Shown in pieces: positions 24,001 through 39,000 of a stretch of 64,000 nucleotides of DNA. The notes below the pieces were generated by a model, which saw only the letters and a list, made by a program, of their open reading frames with translations, was not told where the DNA came from and searched no databases. Source of the stretch: Leuctra nigra (lineage: Eukaryota > Arthropoda > Insecta > Plecoptera > Leuctridae). Numbering within the stretch: position 1 is the first letter of the stretch; each line of letters starts with the position of its first letter. The stretch lies in NCBI GenBank assembly GCA_934045905.1, contig OW203768.1, positions 31,959,060-32,023,059 of the forward strand, given 5' to 3'. Made by a program: the position numbers and the translations under genes.

Positions 24001-27000
24001 ATTGAAGATTAGGATAAACAAATATGTATGGTAAAAAATATCCAATGGATCTATTACTTGGGACACTGCCTGTAAATGTGAAAAGTTGAGTTTTACTGGT
24101 TTCAAATTGGACTTTGGACAACTTAAATTGTATATCTGAAGGAATGGAGCACATTTCTGTAGTATCCCTACTAGTTGTAGTTTATTGTTTCTGAGAGGTT
24201 CAAAAGTCAATAAAGTCCTATCCTGCAACACCGATTGTATTTACTTAACTCTGAATGTGTCTCTCCCTAGATCTCGTACTCACGTAGGTGCAGATGTGGC
24301 AGCGAGTCGCGTGACGCGCACATCTGGTAGAATATGTGATAGTTTCTCTCGTCTGGCGCTTGGAACACCACGCGCGACTTCTCCAGCAGGTATGTGCGCA
24401 TCGACGCGCCCTGGATGTGCGACGACGTCCCAAACCGGATCTCGATGAACTTGCCGAAGCGAGAGCTGTTGTCGTTGCGAGTCGTCTTCGCGTTGCCGAT
24501 TGCCTGAGGAAAATGCCGACGATGAATAATTCTTTCTTACAAATGATCATCTCATGTAAGAACGCTGCATTTTCTATTGTGGATTTTTATCTTGGGATAA
24601 CATTTCATTAATGCATCGGAAGCACCATGTATCTAATCTAGTCTAATCAAATCTAATCTAATCTAGTTACATAGTGTACCTACTTAAAAGGGAGCTTAGT
24701 TTAGTTATTTTAATGTTATGCGGTTCGATTCTGTTTTCAGCATATAGTTCTACTTCCCATTATAATTTTTTTTTTAAACCACATTAATATAATACCACAA
24801 TTTTAATACAATATGTTAAAAGAAATGTCAGCAAACAGATATGTAGTAGGTAGTTACTGAACATAGTTCGAAGTTATGTTCGATAAATTATCGAACACTA
24901 CCTATACATTTAGAATCGAAAATTTATTTAGACGTAATAATAATAATATATCTGCTGGTTCCATTCAAACAATGGGTCAGTGTTCCCACCAACACTAGGG
25001 CCGCAGGACTACTGAAGACCAGCTGGCAACGCCTGGCGTCTCCTCCTAGAGACCGGCTGGCCAGAAATAAATATTCGTTCAACACATACAAAACCGAATA
25101 TATCACAGTTAATTTAGTTTCCAGTTCAGTTCCCTGATCTTTACTTTTGATTGTTTGGGTGTTGTGATGTAAATAACTATGTTTGTAATTCAGTTCGTTT
25201 GGCCAAATGTCATTTAGAGTCCAGCCAGTATTACAAAACAACGCTCCCTCACCTCCATGATCGGGCTGCTGGCGAGAACCTTCTTCTCCACCTGCGTCTC
25301 GGTGGCCGATCCCCCGACCGTGGCAAAGTACCTCATCGCGTACTTGGCAGAGACGGTCTTGCCCGCGCCCGACTCCCCCGAGACGATGATGGACTGATCG
25401 CGCTGCTCTCTCTCGAGCTTCGTGAACGCCTCCTCCGACACCGCGAAGATGTGCGGCTCGAGGTCGCCCATCGCCTGGCCCCGGTACGCCCAGATCGTGT
25501 CGCTGCCGTAGATCGGAAGCTCATCGTAGGGGTTAATCGCCACCAGGACGATACCTGAAGACGCAAACACATCATTATTATCAGGACTATTTAGTACAGA
25601 AATGAGCGCTAGAGTTATCTACTCAAAAGGTAAGTCTGAACTCCCTTCCTGACAATACAAATTTATTTCTACAATCCAGATCTCATTATCTTTCATACGA
25701 CAGTGTAATTAAGTTCCAAAGTCAATTTTAGAATGTTATTTCTAATCTGGCAATAGTCACCACTAATAAGGGTGTCATTGCTGAAAAATTTACATGTGAA
25801 GATTTTTTATAAAGAATGATTGCAATAAAAATACATACAAAAATGGAAAAAATCTCTAGAGCAGTAAATACTACTGCTACAGATTTTAGTTTTAAGCAAC
25901 ATTAAAGTTAAACTATAGAATTTTGCTGTAAAAACAATCTAGTAGCAAACAAAACTTTTGATCTGCAAATACAGTTAGAAAACATCAATTCCGTGTCAAA
26001 AATGAAGTGTTGGAGCAAATAGTCGCATCACAATCACATGTGTCGAGCTATTCACTCATCCGCTACGCAACTGACCGCAGTACGTGTAGATGGTATTCTG
26101 TCTGCAGAAGCGCACTTGAAGGTTGTAGAGTACGGCGGGCTCGTGCAGGTACGACAGTGACGTGAGGTCGTTCTCCCCGATCAAGATGTCGGGGTTGCGC
26201 AGCGGCGGGAGTGTCTCGTCGGTCGTGACAGTCAGCTCCACCTCGTTCCCTTCTTCCGTGCGCACCTGCGGGGACACAGCAAGAGCTCACTAACAACACT
26301 AGATCAATTGAAGTATCAGAGTTCAGCTTTCAAGAAACAGTTGGATGGACACACTTCACTGTTCGAAAGAAAAGAAACATTAGTCAAGTCACCGTTCACG
26401 AAACTAACTGTGTATAATTTCTCCTAATTTACTTTATAAATAAAAGGTCTTGGCAAGTCCTGAGTAACAGTAGGCAGCGGCAGTAACATTCTTAAAAAAT
26501 ACTCCATACGAAAATAAACTGTGAAACAAGAGTAGTTACATTTAAAGTCGCTTTACATAAGTGAAACATATTACAAAATGTCTTGCAAGACTGAATACAT
26601 TATTTGGCCTGTCTTCTTCAATATTTATCTACAAACAGATTACTTTACATACATTCTACTCCCGAGTTGTCAGGTCACCGAGTCAGTTGGGAATCCTGAA
26701 TCAATTATTCCTGACAGCGTGACGGTCAGGTACGGGTTAGACTTACTGCTGCATCTTCTGGTAGACTAGAGACCTTGCTAGGAACTCAAACCACTCTAGC
26801 AGTAGATAGAATGTGTCCTACAGCGGTACCTCAACTCTCTTGACAACCCAATGTCTTTGAATAATAGTTTGCTTCTGCTCATCAGAAGGATGACAAACAA
26901 AAAAGATTTACTCAAATTCAGTATTAAATTTCTAAATTTAATTGTGAGTCATGTGTTTATATTGATTGCATAATGAAGTCAGAGGTAGCTATAAACCAGT

Positions 27001-30000
27001 TGACAAGAATCATTCTGTATGACATTGAAGAAATATTTCCTGTTTTACACAAATAGAAAACTCAATAAAATCCAAGACATTGAATTGAAATGAAGTTCTT
27101 GTACTGAAACTTAGCAACTTACTTTGAGCGTTTTGGATGCATAGTCGCAAGTGACTTCCGCGCCTTCCCACACGAGACTGGGATGCGGGATCCACACCCG
27201 CGCACCCTGGAACAAAATATCCCCACATCAGACACACATTCAACATCCGTTGCTACATAGTACGTCGCAGCTTGCTCTCGCATCATTCATGACATCTCTT
27301 TGTTTCTTCATCAAGAACTACAAATAAAAATGTAAGCTATTAAAGGTTTTTAGGTGATGACTTTTTCGATTTTCATGATTTTAGGATCGATTGTGGACGA
27401 AATTAGTTATGTAATCATCATTATTTAAAAATCAAATTTTGGATTGTAACTTGTTATATTTTAATATTTTTGTCTTCGTCAGTTAGTAGTAATAATATTT
27501 TGTTATTTTAGTGAACATGTGTGTCATTTTCTTAGACCTTTAAAAAATCCATAGGTATAAAAAAATGTTCTTAGCGACAATCCTAAGTAATCCCTAAGAA
27601 ACACATTTGAGAAACTTGAAATTAATTGGATAACGGCTAATTGGATAATGGATTTGGCTTGAGCCTTCAACAATCCGACGAAGAGTAGTCTTGCACGGAC
27701 GGTTTGCTGCAAAACCAGCGATTATTCAACAACGAATGACGCGCAATAACAAACCAGCTAGTAAATTGCAATGGGACTAATCAAGTGAACATCCTATCAA
27801 AGAGTCACTCACAGAGAGCATGTTGTTACTCTCACATACCTGCAATTGGCACGCTTGACCAATACAGTCCAATTGTCTACCTGTCCAATCTGTACTGCTA
27901 ACTCATTTATACTTAACGTGTGCCACAGTGAGCCACATTCTACTTGCAAGATGGAAAGACTTGCAGAACTTTGCGTTCCCAACAGCCTCACATTATACTT
28001 CAATCTCATATACAGTATATATAGTAGGATCGTCAGGCAGGCATTAAATTACATTTTTCTTTTAAAACCAGTATATTGTGAAAGTTCCTAACTCAACCTG
28101 GAGTCTGAAACTAGCAATAGAAATGGTTCTGGACTCCAGGTTCAGGTGCCTGAAAGGAGTTTATAAAATAATGGTTTTAGAAGAAAAATCTAATCCAAAT
28201 TTGGACTTGGGCCCAATTCTATAACTGCAAAGCGGTAAGCAAATCTGTTAGCAATTCCGTTAGGAATCAAAAATAGTTAAAGAATCAGGGCCCAGATTCC
28301 TGCTTTAGTAAATATATGGTACCATGAGGGAATCCACACAAAAGGCTCCATTTCACGGGAAATGTATGCGCTTTTACAACCTTTAAATTGTTGGAAGTTG
28401 ACTTCAGTCAGATGAAGCCGATTGGTCAGGTTATTAGCCTTTAAGTGGACTTTTGGCACAATAATGACGCAGAAAATAACAAGTCCCAAGAAATGTGTAT
28501 TTTTGGGTGGATTCTATTCCTCTTCTCTTGTAGTATGCAACTGAGTGTGTTACATAACGCCCCACCTGCTACTCAATCTACAAGCAACGAATATGCGCCT
28601 GAGAGCCGCCCATTCTACTTGATTGTGTTCAAGTGGCGCACCTTCCACTTCCCAAATGTATTGCCTGCCTTGCTGGAAGCACAGACAGCATGACATTTTC
28701 ATCACACTAAACAAGTGCATTTCGTTGAAGCATTCTTCGGATTGGTACAAACAATTATTCTGACAGTATTAACTAGTGTCAGCCGATTTCCAGGTTCAAA
28801 TGTCCACATTATTTTAATCTAGATCAGAAGTATCGACTGCATTCGAAGAACATTTGTTATCTTATTTCCTTATCATCGTCATAACTTTTGTTCCATTCAA
28901 CTTACGAAAAATTGTAAAAAATATTTAGGATATTCGATCTTATTTAGTCGATCTTAGCAATATAAACACGAACTTAGTGCCGAAACTCGTGGAAGATAAG
29001 AAATTTCTCTGAAGGTGGCTGGATCGATCGATATCATAGTCTCAGATCTTCATAATATTTTGTGTACTTATTGATAATCATGCCATACACAATCCCTGAA
29101 AAAATTAAACACTTCTTGTGTCTACTTTCTGAGATAATTTGAGTTTTCTCCCCCATGTTATCTAATGGCAGCCAACTAAAATCGTGTCATTTTTAAGCTA
29201 AAATGTAGTTCTAATCTTTTTGTACTGTTAGATTTTAACAAAAAACTTTTTTTCTGGTAGACATATGGACATACTATCAGGAAAAAAATTTAAAACAATA
29301 CCAACGTGTGCTATTTTAAAAGTTATTAACCAAATTCGAAATGATTTCCCTAAACCTCCCATGTTAAGTGGCGCGATCACTCGATATGTCTTTTGAGAAT
29401 GATCAAAACCTTAGCATGGGAGGTATAGGAAATCATTTCGAATTTAGTTAATAAATTTTAAAATAGCACACGTTGGTATTGTTTTAAATTTTTTCCTGAT
29501 AGTATGTCCATATGTCTACCAGAAAAAAAGTTGTATGTTAAAATCTAACGATACAAAAAGATAAGAACTCCATTTAGCTTAAAAATGACACGATTTTACT
29601 TGGCTGCCATTAGATAACATGGGGGAGAAAACTCAAATTATCTCAGAAAGTAGACACGAGAAGTGTTTAATTTTTTCAGGGATTGTGTGTGGCATGGTTA
29701 TCAATAAGTACACACAAAATTATGAAGATCTGAGACTATGAAATCGATCGATCCAGCCACCTTAATTTTCCATGTTTTCTACGATATTGGGCACAAATAT
29801 TGTCATTATAAGCGGGTGTCTATATTGCTAATAGTAATATCGACTAAAAAATTTGCTATGTTAATTATTTTTCATATATTCATAATTTGAATGGTTAAAA
29901 AGCTACAGAGATATTTAGGAAACAATATCTCCGGTGTTTACCCTTTAGTACAGCCTAAATACATGTTTGGGTGAAATAGTCCTGGAGACATGTTAGTCCT

Positions 30001-33000
30001 TAATTTAATGCTTTTATTAAAATCCCGCTGATCACTTGAAGTGACTCAAGCAATCAGTCTCATCCACATCAGTGTCTGTCTGCTCGCAAGCATCACATCA
30101 ACGCCATGACCATGTGAAGACGAACTGGGTTTACATAAGACAACACGTTCTGATGAGCTCATCCTTCCTGCTGCATTATTAACACTTGCATTGACACCTG
30201 CATTCCCGTGCATGTGCAATCTGCAGCGCGCAACATTCATCAGGTGCAGCGCGCAACAACTGCAGTGGGTGAAATATCGCTCCCTCATGAGCTTTCATAG
30301 CATCCATTTTCATAGTATGAAATATTTACTCTAACAGTCAGTGCTGGATTATTTCTCGACCAGACAGATTTGAATAAATATTTTATAGGACGATTCGTAA
30401 TATTTCGTTGGTTCGTTTTTCGATAAAGATATGAAATATTCGTCTGGAATTTTCATTTTAGTAGACAAAGGATTGTGAAATCTATGTTCCAAACTGTAGT
30501 ACCTAACCGTATTGAGTAAATCTCAGGTCATTTTCAGACAGGGTTTGACTAAAAATGATCAACCAACGACTGCCAATAACAAGTTATTTCAGTAATTCTC
30601 TAGATATTTGTAACATGGCAATGTAGTGCGTGTTCAAAGGCAGGTGGCGGATGGACGGTGGGAAGGAGACTGTCGCGGCCTATTAGCAGGAAACCTTCCC
30701 ATCACTTGCCTCGCTCGACCGAGCAGGAAGGATGGCCGCGGGGGCGTAAGACCTGAAAGTTACTTCCCGTGCCAAAAGAAATCATAATCAGTGGCATTAA
30801 AAGCCGTTCGCTCGCCAATAGAAGATAATCATATTACATTTGAATCACTTGATTATCCCATATGCAGTTAATTCCTTGGTTTCGCGTTGCAGCAATGTCC
30901 TAGGAATGTCACGCCGTCAGGGCAGACAGGTAATCAGATCTGCCTTGGACCGACATACATGGCAACAACAACAGAGCAGAAATATCTCGCCGTATTCACC
31001 ACAACTTCAGGGCTCAATTGATCACTCACAAGTAACCAGTTCAGAAAATAAATCGCAGCATTTTTAAGACTAGTAACTTTTACCGTAAACTTGCATTTCC
31101 ATGTCAGTGCTTTTAGCGTTATAATGAAAAGCAATGGATAAATAATCTGAAGTGTTGGCATTTTTACTGGTTTCCATATATAAATTTTTAATGCAAAAGT
31201 ACATAAAATTCATGGTGGTAGCAATAAATCCGAAATGAAGGAACTCAATATCCAGGTTATCTGGAATAACCGTGAACTTCTACACGTGTTGTTCTGCCGT
31301 AGCGAACAATTGCGTCTCGGAATGATTTTGAGCAATACTGGGAAGTGACGTAAGATCAAGAACGTTTAGGTTGAAATGGCGTGAATATAGGAAAAAAAAG
31401 AAACAAGCCCAATTGGCTGATAGAAAGGAAATACAAAATAAGAGCCAAAACAAAGATCTGCTGGGATTTTGCCTCGGCGGCCTCGGCAAATTGCTCTTTT
31501 TAGGGCCAAAACCACCAACAACCATTAAAGCGTCAACCGAAGAAAAGACATCGAGTATGAGCAACGGCTCCTAGACTCTCAAGTCAATTGATGCTACAAA
31601 ATCTTGCAAAGATTTTCAAGATCATCACACAATCGTAACAAGATTCGGTACCAAAATCATACAAAGATTTGTCAGCAAGATATGCCATATTTTGCCCGAA
31701 ACCCCCGTATTTGCCCGTTTTATTTTAGACCAGTATAGTTCATTTATAGTCATTCGTGATGCACGCTACCTTTTTCATCTTATCAGTTTTTACTCTGTGC
31801 CTGCATGTAATGCTGAAGATTATTTGCGTCACTTTATGTACCAACTAGTTTAAGATTTGTTTTGAACTTGCTGTAATGTTTGCGAACTTACAACTGTGTA
31901 CAGAGTTCTGAACTCGGTCGCCAGGGCCCACTGTTGAAACCTGCGGATGTGGTTCTTGGCCATCTCCCTCTCCTTGTGGGCCTGGTCGGGGGCCTTGCCC
32001 GGCGCCTGGGCCCGCTGACTCGGGGGCACATAGTCGTGGTGCAGCACGCGGATCATGGCGTCACACGATCACGTCACAAGATCACATGGCACGTCACGCC
32101 AAGATCGTCACGTAGATCAACATCTTGCAACATCTTCGTTTATCGCCATTGAATGTTCCAAGAGGGTATACTATTTATTTTTAACGTATCTTCACAGACA
32201 ACTGTTCTCAAGTGACAAATTAATCGACATTGATAGTTTGCATAATTCCACGTGCTCTATACGTTTCACATTCGGGTTGGTTTGATTAATGAATTACCAT
32301 TAACTTCACAATTCAAGAGGTTAAGGCCAAGACATTTTGTCATAACTTATAAATTAATTGGATGTAACAAGAAAGCATGAGAATAGAATCTATATTCAAA
32401 TTGGCTCAATTTCGAGTCGTTTAGACGATTGCACAGCTTTTAAGTTGTCAAAAGTGGAAATAAAAAGTTCAGACATAGGTTTTTCGGACTTTGAACGGGC
32501 TTTTGACAACCAGAAGCGATTACAAACGCAGTACTACCCAAAACTTAGCCTTTTTATTCTCATTTCCTCGTGGTACAAACGCATCCAGTATCAAATGTGA
32601 ATGAAATTCCGGATTAGGCCCGAATCCGATTCACGGCCATATGGAATACACTGCACGGAAGTTATAGAATTGCTGCCCTGTGTACAGTGAGATTCAGAAG
32701 AAGGCGGTCGGAGTGTGCACACTGCCTGGCACACAGGCACTCCGACCGCTTTCTTCTGAATCTCACTGTACACACGCTGTGAAACGTCTATGGTGAAACC
32801 TGGTGAACCGATTGCCAGTCAATTGCCAGGGACATGCCAGGTCCATTAGCAGCCGCCCTGTTGACACCGCATGCGGTCGCAACAAGTAACACCGCACCGA
32901 GACAGTGTGGTAATCCTAGACGTCACAGCAGAGACCAGTGGATGTCGTTGAACAGCGGCCACTTGCGATATTCCTCGCGCACACTTCGCATCAGGCGAGC

Positions 33001-36000
33001 CCGGATGAAGCACTTCAACCCGAAGTGGACGGACATCTTCAGGATGAGGAGCCTGGTGCAAGGATCAAGGTTTCGTATCAAGACCCATATGCTTTTCTAT
33101 TACTGTTATTTTGTAGCCAATGCTCAGGTGAGACCGGTACAACCAAACGATGTTAATTTTGCACACGCACTACTGTCATAAGAAAGGACACATGTAGTAT
33201 TTGAACGAGATCATGTGATTGGTTGGACATTGAAACTGGAACCGTTTTTTTTTACCGATCAAATTTAAAAGTTGCCTGGTCTTTGCGACGTATATTTTGG
33301 GTGTTTGCATAATATTCAGACTAATCGGGCAAGAAATTTAAGAGTTATTGAATTTTTCTGCTCGTTTTCAAATATTTATTAAATTTGTTCAAATAAATTT
33401 CAAGATCTGTCACACGAACACTAGGTAAACGAAGGTTCGCTGATCAACTCGTTACACAAAGCGTTTTCTAAGTTTAACAAATCAAGGACCGACGAATAAT
33501 TACCTATCTGATAGCATACATTTAAAGAATTTCGGATAAAACTACAGTTCAAAGTTTGTCTGAGCTTTAATTCTGAATCTTGATTCGAAACAATGATCCC
33601 GTGTGCCAATACCGTCCGACACCGGCAATGTTCGCACAATCCCAAGTGCAGTGCAATCAACCCTCCCCGTCCCGAGCTCAGTCTCAACTGCCCTGCACTC
33701 GGCTCAACATGCGACAAGATTAGCTCTCCGTGGGGGCGATCCCGTGTGCCAATACCGTCCGACACCGGCAATGTTCGCACAATCCCAAGTGCAGTGCAAT
33801 CAACCCTCCCCGTCCCGAGCTCAGTCTCAACTGCCCTGCACTCGGCTCAACATGCAGGACAACAGTTCCTCTACGGCTTCCCGACCAGATTAGCTCTCGG
33901 TGGGGGCGATCACGCTTCATTGACCACACTTCGACATGGGGGAGAGGTCAAGAAGTTGCAAGCCAAGCACGAAACCATTGCGAACATTATTTCATACCGA
34001 AATACACAAACTTATAATAACTTTATTAATATGCACGGGAGAAGGAGGCCATAATCTACACACAAAACACCTATATCGTTTTAACAGCGTTTTTTATACT
34101 TTTTCGAAAATTTCTGCAAAGCAAAAAAGCTCGTCGGATTCCAAATCAAACTTTTAATCGCTCTTCAAACACACATTAATCCAGTAAATGCCTTCTTATG
34201 TATATTCTAACCCTTCTCTCGTTGCACTACACCATTTCTAGCATACTTTTAGGATGTTTTCGAAGAAAAAAATATATTATTTTTTAAAATTTTAAGAAGA
34301 ACGGTTGAAGATTTGCTTTATCCCTCACACGCCATCCGCAATGTTCACTTCCCAATGCCCTGGGTTTTTTTCGGCACCACGTTCCTATCAGGAGTGTTGT
34401 TATTTTCAACGACTTAGTCTCCCGTCGCTCCGCGACATTCACTTGCTACGCGTACTCGAGCACTGAGGCTGTAATCATCTGTACTTGTGCATGATCTCCA
34501 TGGCAATCGCATGTGATATATAACTTGTTAGACAGGATCACGGCGATGTCGACATCGAGCTGCCGGCCTTGTGGTGCCAGCTTGTCACTGTAACGCGGTG
34601 CTCGAGGTGATGGGTGATTCAGGGGTGATTGAGTAACACTTGGCATCATCATCACCCATCTCTCATCATCCACAATAGAAAGAGGAAAGGAAAAATCGAA
34701 AAACGAGTTGCCTCCAATATCAGTGTCGATTTTGCGTGTACTATACTTTTCGCAGCAGGTCCAACGAAGTAGAAGTTTTTTTTCAGAAAAGATTAATTTA
34801 ATATCATGTTCATTTATAGATTTCTAGCAAAATCGGTCTCTTGGTTTTACCGGAAATTGATTTATATAGATTAAAAGAAAAGCTGTGGTCAAGATCTTCC
34901 ACGCATTTCGAAGTCTCGCTTACCAACGCGGCAACTGAGCGTTTTTAATACATTTGTACACGTTACGCATTGCAAATAATTGTACACCCGCGGTCACATA
35001 AAATGCTTGCAAAATTCGAATTCCTTTCAAAACTTGATTATCCAGATGTAAACACAGATGGCGAGCATGTGGGATTGAAGGGTTTGATTATAAGAACCAA
35101 CCAACCACCTCGTACATAAAAATGATTGCTCTATTTAACAAATTGTCGGTAATTCCAGCTCCAACTTAGCAGTTTACCGTGTGCTATACGATGGTTTAGG
35201 AAGGTATACTTTACCTACTAGCATAATAAGACGTTCACAAACTGGATCATCATAGTCATGGAAAATCCCACACTGTTGATATTGGATCTATGACCCCACC
35301 CACCTGACTGCTATGCCAAATTTGGAAAACTGCCGTTTTTGAAATACAACGAATTTAAAACAAGAAAATTTTTACAACTTAGTTTATCTTCAACATTTTC
35401 AAGTATTATACAATGGAAACGCACATAGAGTGACAAGATCTAGAAGAGGGAGAGGTGTTAAATATTGACACAAGTGAAGTACAACAATCAGTTCATCACC
35501 TAACTGTTCGTCACAATTAGTTAATATTTATATAGGAATTATGAAGAAATTAGCAGAGGAATACTAAATAATGGCGACTGTAAATAATGAATACAAGATC
35601 AGATCATGTAATCGGCGTTGACAATGTAGGGGGAGGGGGGGAGGAGGAGTTGTGACGCAACTAATTGAATCGTGCGACCAGGAAATCACGGTAAACCACA
35701 ATCCGGATAGGCGGTCGCAGGGCTCGACCCCGGTACCAAATGTCTGTTGCTAGCGAGGACAATATTAAAACTATTAAAACAACAGTCAATTCCCACGAGC
35801 GTCATTCCATGACTGGGGTTATTCGTGGTTTCCCTCAGGGATGATGAATAATTATGATGGACGGCGGGGAGGAGGCGGTCGTGGCCTTTTAGTAGGGAAC
35901 CTTACCATCATTTGCCTCGACTGAGGGGAACCAAGAAGAAGTCTCAGACGGAATGTCAGAATTATTTGTTAGATAAGTCTCAAGAAATTTTATTGCAGTA

Positions 36001-39000
36001 AATTTGTAGCAACACAAATAACAAACATAATATATCATCCAAGAAATATAAAATATTCATTCATAAAAATCAATTTCAATTGTCATGAAACATTTTGGAA
36101 AATAGCATGTGACGAGTATCTGGATAGTGATGTCATTTCCCAGCCACCGACAATGTGCTACCATGGTGACATACATTTGCTATGGGATGACAATGACTTG
36201 ACGTCAATGTCAATTGTCCCGTTTTGAAATTAGATGAATTCCAAACTTTGGAATCAATTCCTTGAAAACTATTCGTCCCGCAACACAAATAATACCTTCC
36301 ATCAATGTTCATCAACATCTCAACATTCATAACATAACTGTTATTCTGAAGGCTAATGAGACTTCCCTATTCTGCAAATATCCGACAAATATCGCCTACA
36401 ACTTCGGAGCATGCAAATAATCATTCCCCATCTAATACGATGTCAAAGCAGGCTGTCAAACATGCACATGAACACTGAAAGACATACGAGGACTGGTGAA
36501 CTAAAACAAGTGGAGAAAAGCGAACTCCAGCTAAACAAGCAGAAAAACTCGTTACTTATTGATTATTTCCAATGTTTACGTGACAGCCGCGCACATTACC
36601 TACTACAAAACTTCTTACTCGCAAGTTCCCGGAACGAAACAAAGCGGGAGATTTTGCATATGTTTAACTTAACAAACTGCATCATGAGAAGCAAGGCTTG
36701 GCGACGGATAATTGATTATGATGATTATATAAGAAGGTGATGATTGATGAAGGATAGGTGTGGATGGACGGTGGGAAGGAGGCACGGCCTATTCGCATAA
36801 TTAAGATCAGCTCTGCACTCTAGTGGTAGAGATGGGGTACTAGAGGACGGGTGTACGCATTCAATTCTTCATAAGGAACGTGTAGAGTTTGGATACCTCT
36901 ACTTCATACACAATTAAACATAGGACCCTGAAAAAAGTAACTAGTATAGAACTAGTCCTCAGAAAAATTCTGAGGTGACAGATCGATAAAGCATCATCTA
37001 GATGCTTTATCGGGCGTTTTCTCTGACGTTAAATTGCAGCGTAATAATTGTTCAAACATGTAATGCATCAGCCAATCAGAGGACAGGAAAAGGTCCAACG
37101 GACCAATCAGACTACAGTATAAGCCGTATTTGCTTCATACGGAAAGTTATTTTATAATTATTTAGACACAAAAAATACATTTCTGAGGTGACAGATCGAA
37201 TAAGCATAATCTTTTCTATACTCATTACAATTTTTATGGTTCTATGTTAAATAGTGTATGAAGTAGAGGTATCCAAACTCTACAGGTACCTTATGGAGAA
37301 TTGAATTGCTACACCCTTCCTCAAGTACACATTTCTACCACCAGAGTGCAGAGAGGAAGCTTGATTTAGCGAATAGGAAACCATCCCGGGATGATTCTTG
37401 ACAGAGGAAGGACGACCGCAGGAATCGAATCCGGGATCTCTGTATACAGCCGAGACAACGTCCTCTGTAGCTGAAGAGAAACTGCATAATAACGAATCAG
37501 TTTCTTCGAGCACGTTTTAAAGATACTCAAGTCCACCAAGAAATTGAGTCCAACTATTCAACGCCGGATTTTATACACATAAAATGGAGCCTTTTATGTA
37601 CAAGATTCCGTTCCCCTTCAGTACACAACATACCAAATAAAAGTTCAGCGAATGAATTGGAATTATCTCAGGCATTTTATCAATTTAAAAATAAAGAATC
37701 ACGCGTTTTTAATAAATAAATAAATAACTGCGTAGAAACAAATCCATTGCATTGGAAATCCACAAAAGCGCATTGGCCCAGTGACGTCACTACCGTAAGT
37801 GACTATATTACGTCATCCATTAGCGCTGTTGCCATGGTAACGATATCAAAGGTCGATTCCATGCGGGCGGTTTGTTGACATGACGATGGAGTATTTTCCC
37901 GCCAATATGTGGACACTTCACGTTGTTGTTATGAATTAAACTGCTCGTGGTCAATTGCGTGTTCCTTATCGAAACAACGTAAACAAAACTACTGGTGTTG
38001 TCGCACTGTCCTGCAACTAGGCTAATGCCGACGGATGAATGTTTGAGTTTATGACAGGGAGACGACGATGACGGTAAGAGAGAGTTGGTTGTGGCCTATT
38101 TGTAGGGAATCTATACCTCAGTTACCAAAGAATCTCCAACTGATTCTTTGAAGGAACCTTTCGACTGGGGAAACGAAGAAAAATAACTCGGGAAGGACAT
38201 TCAACTTGACCAGGAGTGGAGCACGAGGAAAGGGATATTTTTATGAGAGGCATCAGGGAGTAAAACGCGCTATTTTTTATCGTAAGTTCGTAATGCAAAC
38301 TTATAATAAACTAGATTAATAGTAAATTGGTTTGTAATCAGAAATCAAATTGTGGATTCGTGTAGTCCAGTAATTTTGTGATTATACCCACCACTAGTGT
38401 TGCAAATTTTCAAAATATTGAAAATTTTCAAAAACTGCAAATATTTTACTTTTGAACGTAATGCGTATTTATTTATATATGTAAATCATTGTATTTAAGT
38501 ATTCAGCCTGTATTTGACTTCCAAAAATGTATGGGTACTTATACAGCGTGTAGAGCTACCCATGCATCCTATCCATGATCTATTGATTGATAGGATATTT
38601 CACTATGGATATTCCATAAAGCTACCCTTTTAAATCGTTTGACGTACATTTCGTTTCGATCGGCCTAGCCGTTTTTGAGATATGACGTCACTTCCGGGTC
38701 CAAAATGGCGGCATCAAACCAGTCATAACAAAAGGCACATCAGACGCCAAAAGTGCACATGTGGTAACAATTTCAGATTGATCGGTTCAGCCGGTTAGGC
38801 TGTGGCCGTGACGCAACGTTTACTGACCTAGTCCGAGGAAGATGAAAGGGTGTAATTTCATTGTTTTCACGGCCCTCTAGCTCGCAAAGGGCATAATCTA
38901 ATATTCCCCAATTTCGAGCATGTGGTGGGGTGGGCCATAGCTCGAAATTAAATTTCGCAACAATATGAGATTTTCCAATTTCAAGATCCAGTAGGCCGAA

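Larger units (their letters stand above)
27207..31891. other. Myo5 intron 1, part shared by both first exons
   Basis: Contains small inverted-repeat elements (28207-28524), the 1.1-kb foldback (28855-29945) and a SINE copy (30640-30785). 27207-28206, 29946-30639 and 30786-31891 show nothing else recognisable. Confidence 0.5.

Noticed and set aside
36411..36740. 109-codon plus-strand open frame in Myo5 intron 1
   Set aside because: AT-rich, no homology I recognise, no splice support, and it ends in (ATG)n-type SINE sequence. Probably chance.
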